Origin: Acidobacteria bacterium RIFCSPHIGHO2_01_FULL_67_28
GTDB lineage: Bacteria > Acidobacteriota > Terriglobia > Acidiferrales > 2-02-FULL-67-57
Direction of reading: 5' to 3'
NCBI GenBank assembly: GCA_001766965.1
Contig: MEKM01000112.1
Span: 1 to 5,504, forward strand
DNA length: 5,504 nucleotides
A model generated the notes under the pieces. That model was not told where the DNA came from. It saw only the letters and a program-made list of their open reading frames with translations, and ran no database searches. Every line of letters begins with the position of its first letter. The first letter of the stretch is position 1. Position numbers and translations under genes: made by a program. This document shows positions 4,052 through 5,504 of this stretch, piece by piece.

Positions 4052-5338
4052 GTGGCCGCCGAGACCAATACCTGCCAGCGGGAGCTCGAAGTCGAGATCC
4101 CGGCCGAGACGGTGGAGCGCGAAACCCAGCGCGTCACGCGCGAGTTCGCCCGCCAGGTGCGCCTGCCCGGCTTCCGCCCCGGCAAGGCCCCGGCGGAGCT
4201 GGTGCGGCGGCGCTTCTGGGACGACATCAAGAGCGAAGTGCTGCACCATTTGATTCCCGTCTCACTTGAAAACGCTTTCAAGGAGCAGAACCTCGCTCCC
4301 GTGGGCGACCCGGCCATCGCCGAGCTCTCGTTCGAGCCGGCCAAGCCGCTGCGCTTCAAGGCCACCTTCGAGGTGCTGCCCGAAATCCGCCTGGGCGAGT
4401 ACAAGGACCTGGAAGTGGAGCCGGCGCGGATCGAGCTGACGGAGGAAGATCTGGAGCGCGAGCTCGAGGCGCTGCGGCAGCGCGCCTCCACCTTCGAGGC
4501 GGTCACCGACCGCGCGTCCCAGGACGGCGACACGGTGGTGGCCTCGCTCCTCGGCGTCGTCACCCAGCCGAAGGACAAGCGCGACCCGATTACGCTTGAG
4601 GACGTCCACGTGGAAGTGGCCGGCGAGGGGACGCTCGAAGCTTTCAGCGACGGGCTGCGCGGCGCGCGCGCGGGCGAAGAGCGGCAGTTCAGCGTGGCCT
4701 ATCCGGCGGACTACCCCGAAGCGAACCTGGCCGGGCGCGCGGTGGCCTTCACTGCCCGCGTGAAAGAGGTCAAGCGCCGGAAACTCCCCGAGCTCAACGA
4801 CGCTTTCGCCGAACAGGTGAGCGATTTGAAGACGCTGGCCGACTTGAAAGCCAAGCTGCGCGAAGGCCTGGAGCGGGCGCGCGGCGAGCGGGAAAAGCAG
4901 TTGACCGAGCGGCGGCTGCTCGAGGCGCTGCTGGCCCGGCACGATTTCCCCGTGCCGGAGGCGCTGGTGGAGCGGCAGCTCGACCAGCGCCTGGAGCGGC
5001 AGGCGCGGACGCTGCTCGCCCAGGGGATCGACCCGCGGCGGGCGCCGGTGGACTGGGGGCGGCTCCGGCGGGAGCAGCGCGCCGGGGCCGTGCTCGACGT
5101 CAAGCTGCGGCTGCTGGTCGAGCGCATCGCCCAAGCGGAAAAACTCGAAGCCGCGGAAGAGGACATCACCCGCGAGCTCGAGCGCCTGGCCCGCGAGGCC
5201 GGCCAGAACCCCCAAACCCTGCGCGCCCGCTTGACAAAAGAGGGCGGGCTGGGTAGGATTGAATCCGCCGTCCGCAGTGAGAAGGTGATTGAGTTCCTCC
5301 GCTCTCACGCCCGGTTCACAGCGCCGAACCGGGGATAG
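4052..5338 (+). CDS. tig: Trigger factor, ribosome-associated chaperone
   Basis: Trigger factor binds at the ribosomal exit tunnel and shields nascent chains. The 428-residue length is typical. Residues 1 to about 115 form the ribosome-binding domain with the signature loop GFRPGKAP (40-47), equivalent to GFRKGKVP of E. coli, which docks on ribosomal protein L23. Residues about 150-238 form the FKBP-like prolyl isomerase domain (DGDTVVAS, FSDGLRGARAGEERQFSV, YPADYPEANLAGRAVAFTARVKEV). Residues about 245-428 form the helical chaperone arms (KLPELNDAFAEQV, FPVPEALVERQL). Part of the isomerase domain (residues 164-190) has lost the usual aromatic pocket residues and the FTG-type segment, so isomerase activity may be weak. 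The start is GTG at 4052 with GAGAGGA (4043-4049) just upstream; spacing is somewhat short. clpP follows after 20 bp, a common tig-clpP arrangement. Confidence 0.95.
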   Translation: MAAETNTCQRELEVEIPAETVERETQRVTREFARQVRLPGFRPGKAPAELVRRRFWDDIKSEVLHHLIPVSLENAFKEQNLAPVGDPAIAELSFEPAKPLRFKATFEVLPEIRLGEYKDLEVEPARIELTEEDLERELEALRQRASTFEAVTDRASQDGDTVVASLLGVVTQPKDKRDPITLEDVHVEVAGEGTLEAFSDGLRGARAGEERQFSVAYPADYPEANLAGRAVAFTARVKEVKRRKLPELNDAFAEQVSDLKTLADLKAKLREGLERARGEREKQLTERRLLEALLARHDFPVPEALVERQLDQRLERQARTLLAQGIDPRRAPVDWGRLRREQRAGAVLDVKLRLLVERIAQAEKLEAAEEDITRELERLAREAGQNPQTLRARLTKEGGLGRIESAVRSEKVIEFLRSHARFTAPNRG

Positions 5339-5358
5339 AATTCCGACGACAAACAACA

Positions 5359-5504
5359 ATGCCCCGCGACCCTGACGACTCCGGAAGTTACAGCACGCTC
5401 GTGCCCATGGTCATCGAGCAGACCGCCCGGGGGGAGCGCGCCTACGACATCTACTCCCGGCTGCTGCGGGACAACATCGTCTTCATCGGCACGCCCATTG
5501 ACGA
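5359..5504 (+). CDS. clpP: ATP-dependent Clp protease proteolytic subunit, N-terminal part
   Basis: The frame opens at ATG 5359 and leaves the window after 48 codons. Residues 14-48 match the highly conserved ClpP N-terminus (LVPMVIEQTARGERAYDIY, then SRLLRDNIVFIGTPIDD). The catalytic Ser, His and Asp lie beyond the window. ClpP is the serine-protease chamber that degrades proteins unfolded by ClpX or ClpA/C. It follows tig by 20 bp and is probably co-transcribed. The gap contains no Shine-Dalgarno, only an A-rich stretch before the ATG. In-frame GTG at 5401 or ATG at 5407 would give a Bacillus-like short N-terminus, so the exact start is uncertain. A clpX gene would be expected next. Confidence 0.93.
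   Translation, partial: MPRDPDDSGSYSTLVPMVIEQTARGERAYDIYSRLLRDNIVFIGTPID

Noticed and set aside
3736..4578. 280-codon minus-strand frame as one gene
   Set aside because: The part upstream of 3963 is antisense to tig, Ser/Arg-rich and shadow-like. The consensus promoter at 3970-3997 places the real start at 3963.
4262..5359. 365-codon open frame antisense to tig
   Set aside because: It is a mirror of tig codons, rich in Leu/Gln/Arg/His, with no family motif and no ribosome-binding site.

Overview
The window is GC-rich bacterial chromosome carrying housekeeping genes in compact, mixed-strand layout. The trigger factor-ClpP pair, an acetogen-type formate-tetrahydrofolate ligase, a di-haem peroxidase-type cytochrome, a PilZ protein, and a dispersed double-hairpin repeat of a kind I associate with soil and subsurface Acidobacteriota together suggest an uncultivated acidobacterium or a similar GC-rich Gram-negative. 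This placement is an inference from gene content and style. No marker gene in the window proves it.

Left part (1-2321, + strand): the C-terminal end of a MauG/CcpA-type di-haem cytochrome c peroxidase, then a 204-bp spacer holding a perfect 13-bp inverted repeat, then fhs (formate-tetrahydrofolate ligase) with a strong Shine-Dalgarno. Only 10 bp beyond fhs lies a tRNA-Leu(UAG) gene on the opposite strand, with its own good promoter.

Middle part (2462-3963): a 57-bp compound hairpin repeat separates the tRNA promoter from the end of an IclR-family regulator gene (- strand). The regulator is divergent from a small PilZ-domain (c-di-GMP receptor) gene. Their shared intergenic region holds two matching dyads, GTTCAA-N4-TTGAAC and GTTCAA-N4-GTGAAC. 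Their centres are 63 bp apart and they bracket a TTGACA/TACGAT promoter. This looks like an IclR operator pair that would control PilZ expression and autoregulate iclR. It is the most interesting signal here. The PilZ gene ends tail-to-tail with a 75-codon gene for an unknown small membrane protein, and the two stop codons share one CTAG.

Right part (3964-5504): the small membrane protein gene is divergent from tig (trigger factor). The two predicted promoters have overlapping -35 elements, and the small gene appears to be transcribed without a leader. tig is followed 20 bp later by clpP, which runs off the window. Protein folding (Tig) and proteolysis (ClpP) thus form the usual quality-control operon. 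No mobile-element genes, CRISPR array or rRNA were found. No gene-free stretch exceeds 300 bp.
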